5,150 nt of DNA from Alphaproteobacteria bacterium (GTDB lineage Bacteria > Pseudomonadota > Alphaproteobacteria > Micavibrionales > UBA1664): the NCBI GenBank assembly GCA_030427215.1, contig JAUHXB010000111.1:1-5150 (forward strand), read 5' to 3'. The notes below the pieces were generated by a model. The model searched no databases. It worked only from the letters and a program-made list of their open reading frames with translations, and was not told the origin of the DNA. A program made the position numbers and the translations under genes. Of this stretch, positions 4,878 to 5,150 are shown piece by piece. Position 1 is the first letter of the stretch. Each line of letters opens with the position of its first letter.

Positions 4878-5143
4878 GGATTGATTTTAAAGGGATTGAT
4901 ACGCTTTTAATTCTTCGCGGCTTTTTGTGAATCCTTTTACAGGAGGGCGCAAAGGCACGAAGATGGTTTTATTATAATGACGGCCCCCCTTGCGACCCTT
5001 GTGCGTTCTTGGCGACCTTCGCGTGGACAAGAATTGAATTGATTTATGGCTTTGGGGCGCTGATCAAGTCGGGGATGTTTATATTGAACATCTTCGCTTC
5101 TTCGATGCTTCGCGTTCAAATTAAATAAAAAGAAAGAAAAAAT
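4878..5143. other. Non-coding mosaic region with repeat copy B
   Basis: No credible gene lies in these 266 bases. They hold two direct copies of GGGATTGAT (4877-4885 and 4892-4900), repeat copy B (4913-4972), a GC-rich stretch at 4980-5026 with CTTGTGCGTTCTTGGCGACC-type sequence like dispersed chromosomal repeats, a 6-bp inverted repeat (5074-5079 with 5087-5092), and a purine-rich leader before the ATG at 5144. The reverse-strand open frame at 4937-5119 runs through repeat sequence and shows no family. Composition shifts sharply within the region, suggesting an assembly of inserted elements. Confidence 0.55.
4913..4972 (+). repeat. Dispersed repeat, copy B
   Basis: This is the diverged direct copy of the repeat at 3525-3586, with matching blocks TTGTGAATC, TTTTACAGGA, CGAAGA and GGTTTTAT in the same order and orientation. 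It keeps a weaker inverted-repeat core (TTCTTCG near 4911-4917 against CGAAGA near 4958-4963). The two copies bracket the three-gene membrane cassette. Confidence 0.7.
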
Positions 5144-5150
5144 ATGACTC
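5144..5150 (+). CDS. Possible start of next gene, cut by the window edge
   Basis: ATG ACT C is preceded by AAAAAGAAAGAAAAAAT, a purine-rich leader similar in layout to the one before the tail tubular gene (AAAGGAAAAATAAAT). It probably begins the next phage structural gene, but only two codons are visible and the product cannot be told. Confidence 0.35.

Noticed and set aside
4937..5119. Reverse-strand 60-codon frame in the last intergenic region
   Set aside because: It runs through repeat copy B and other repeat-like DNA, is rich in arginine as expected from repeat translation, and lacks a ribosome binding site.
1..5150. CRISPR array, tRNA or rRNA gene, or full insertion sequence
   Set aside because: No regularly spaced direct repeats, cloverleaf-like sequence, rRNA segments or transposase frame were seen on reading both strands.

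Overview
The window is a piece of the late structural (morphogenesis) region of a tailed-phage genome or prophage. The host is most likely an alphaproteobacterium of low to moderate GC. This rests on protein likeness recalled by eye: the capsid fragment, the 80-residue protein behind it and the T7 gp11-like tail protein resemble a co-linear set seen in many alphaproteobacterial prophages. Prophage is favoured over free phage because the intergenic spaces hold dispersed-repeat sequence that looks chromosomal. No search could be run, and integrase or att sites are not in the window.

Layout. Bases 2-685 are the 3' part of a major capsid protein gene whose start lies outside the window. A 177-bp intergenic space with small palindromes follows. 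Bases 863-1105 encode a conserved small phage protein of unknown role. Bases 1106-2580 are an AT-rich accessory block: a GC-rich hairpin, a 189-aa protein with a peptidoglycan-binding-type fold and a cysteine-bearing tail, a 246-aa COG3910-type AAA/ABC-like ATPase with an unusual, probably leaderless start, and a strong intrinsic terminator. The structural programme resumes at 2610-3179 with a tail tubular protein A (T7 gp11-like) gene.

From 3180 a second accessory stretch begins. It holds a self-contained 65-codon cistron with its own promoter-like sequence, a strong Shine-Dalgarno sequence and a terminator. Next come a hairpin-forming repeat (copy A) and three translationally coupled genes: a small helical protein, a 4-TM protein and a 7-TM protein, joined by two TAATG stop/start overlaps. 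A diverged copy of the repeat (copy B) and a 170-bp non-coding mosaic follow. The last seven bases are probably the start of the next gene.

Reading as a whole: three structural genes are interrupted by two 'moron'-type cargo blocks, recognisable by base composition, own transcription signals and lack of structural-protein character. The three-gene membrane cassette between the two repeats is the best candidate for an undescribed system. A role in host-envelope modification, superinfection exclusion or defence is inference only.
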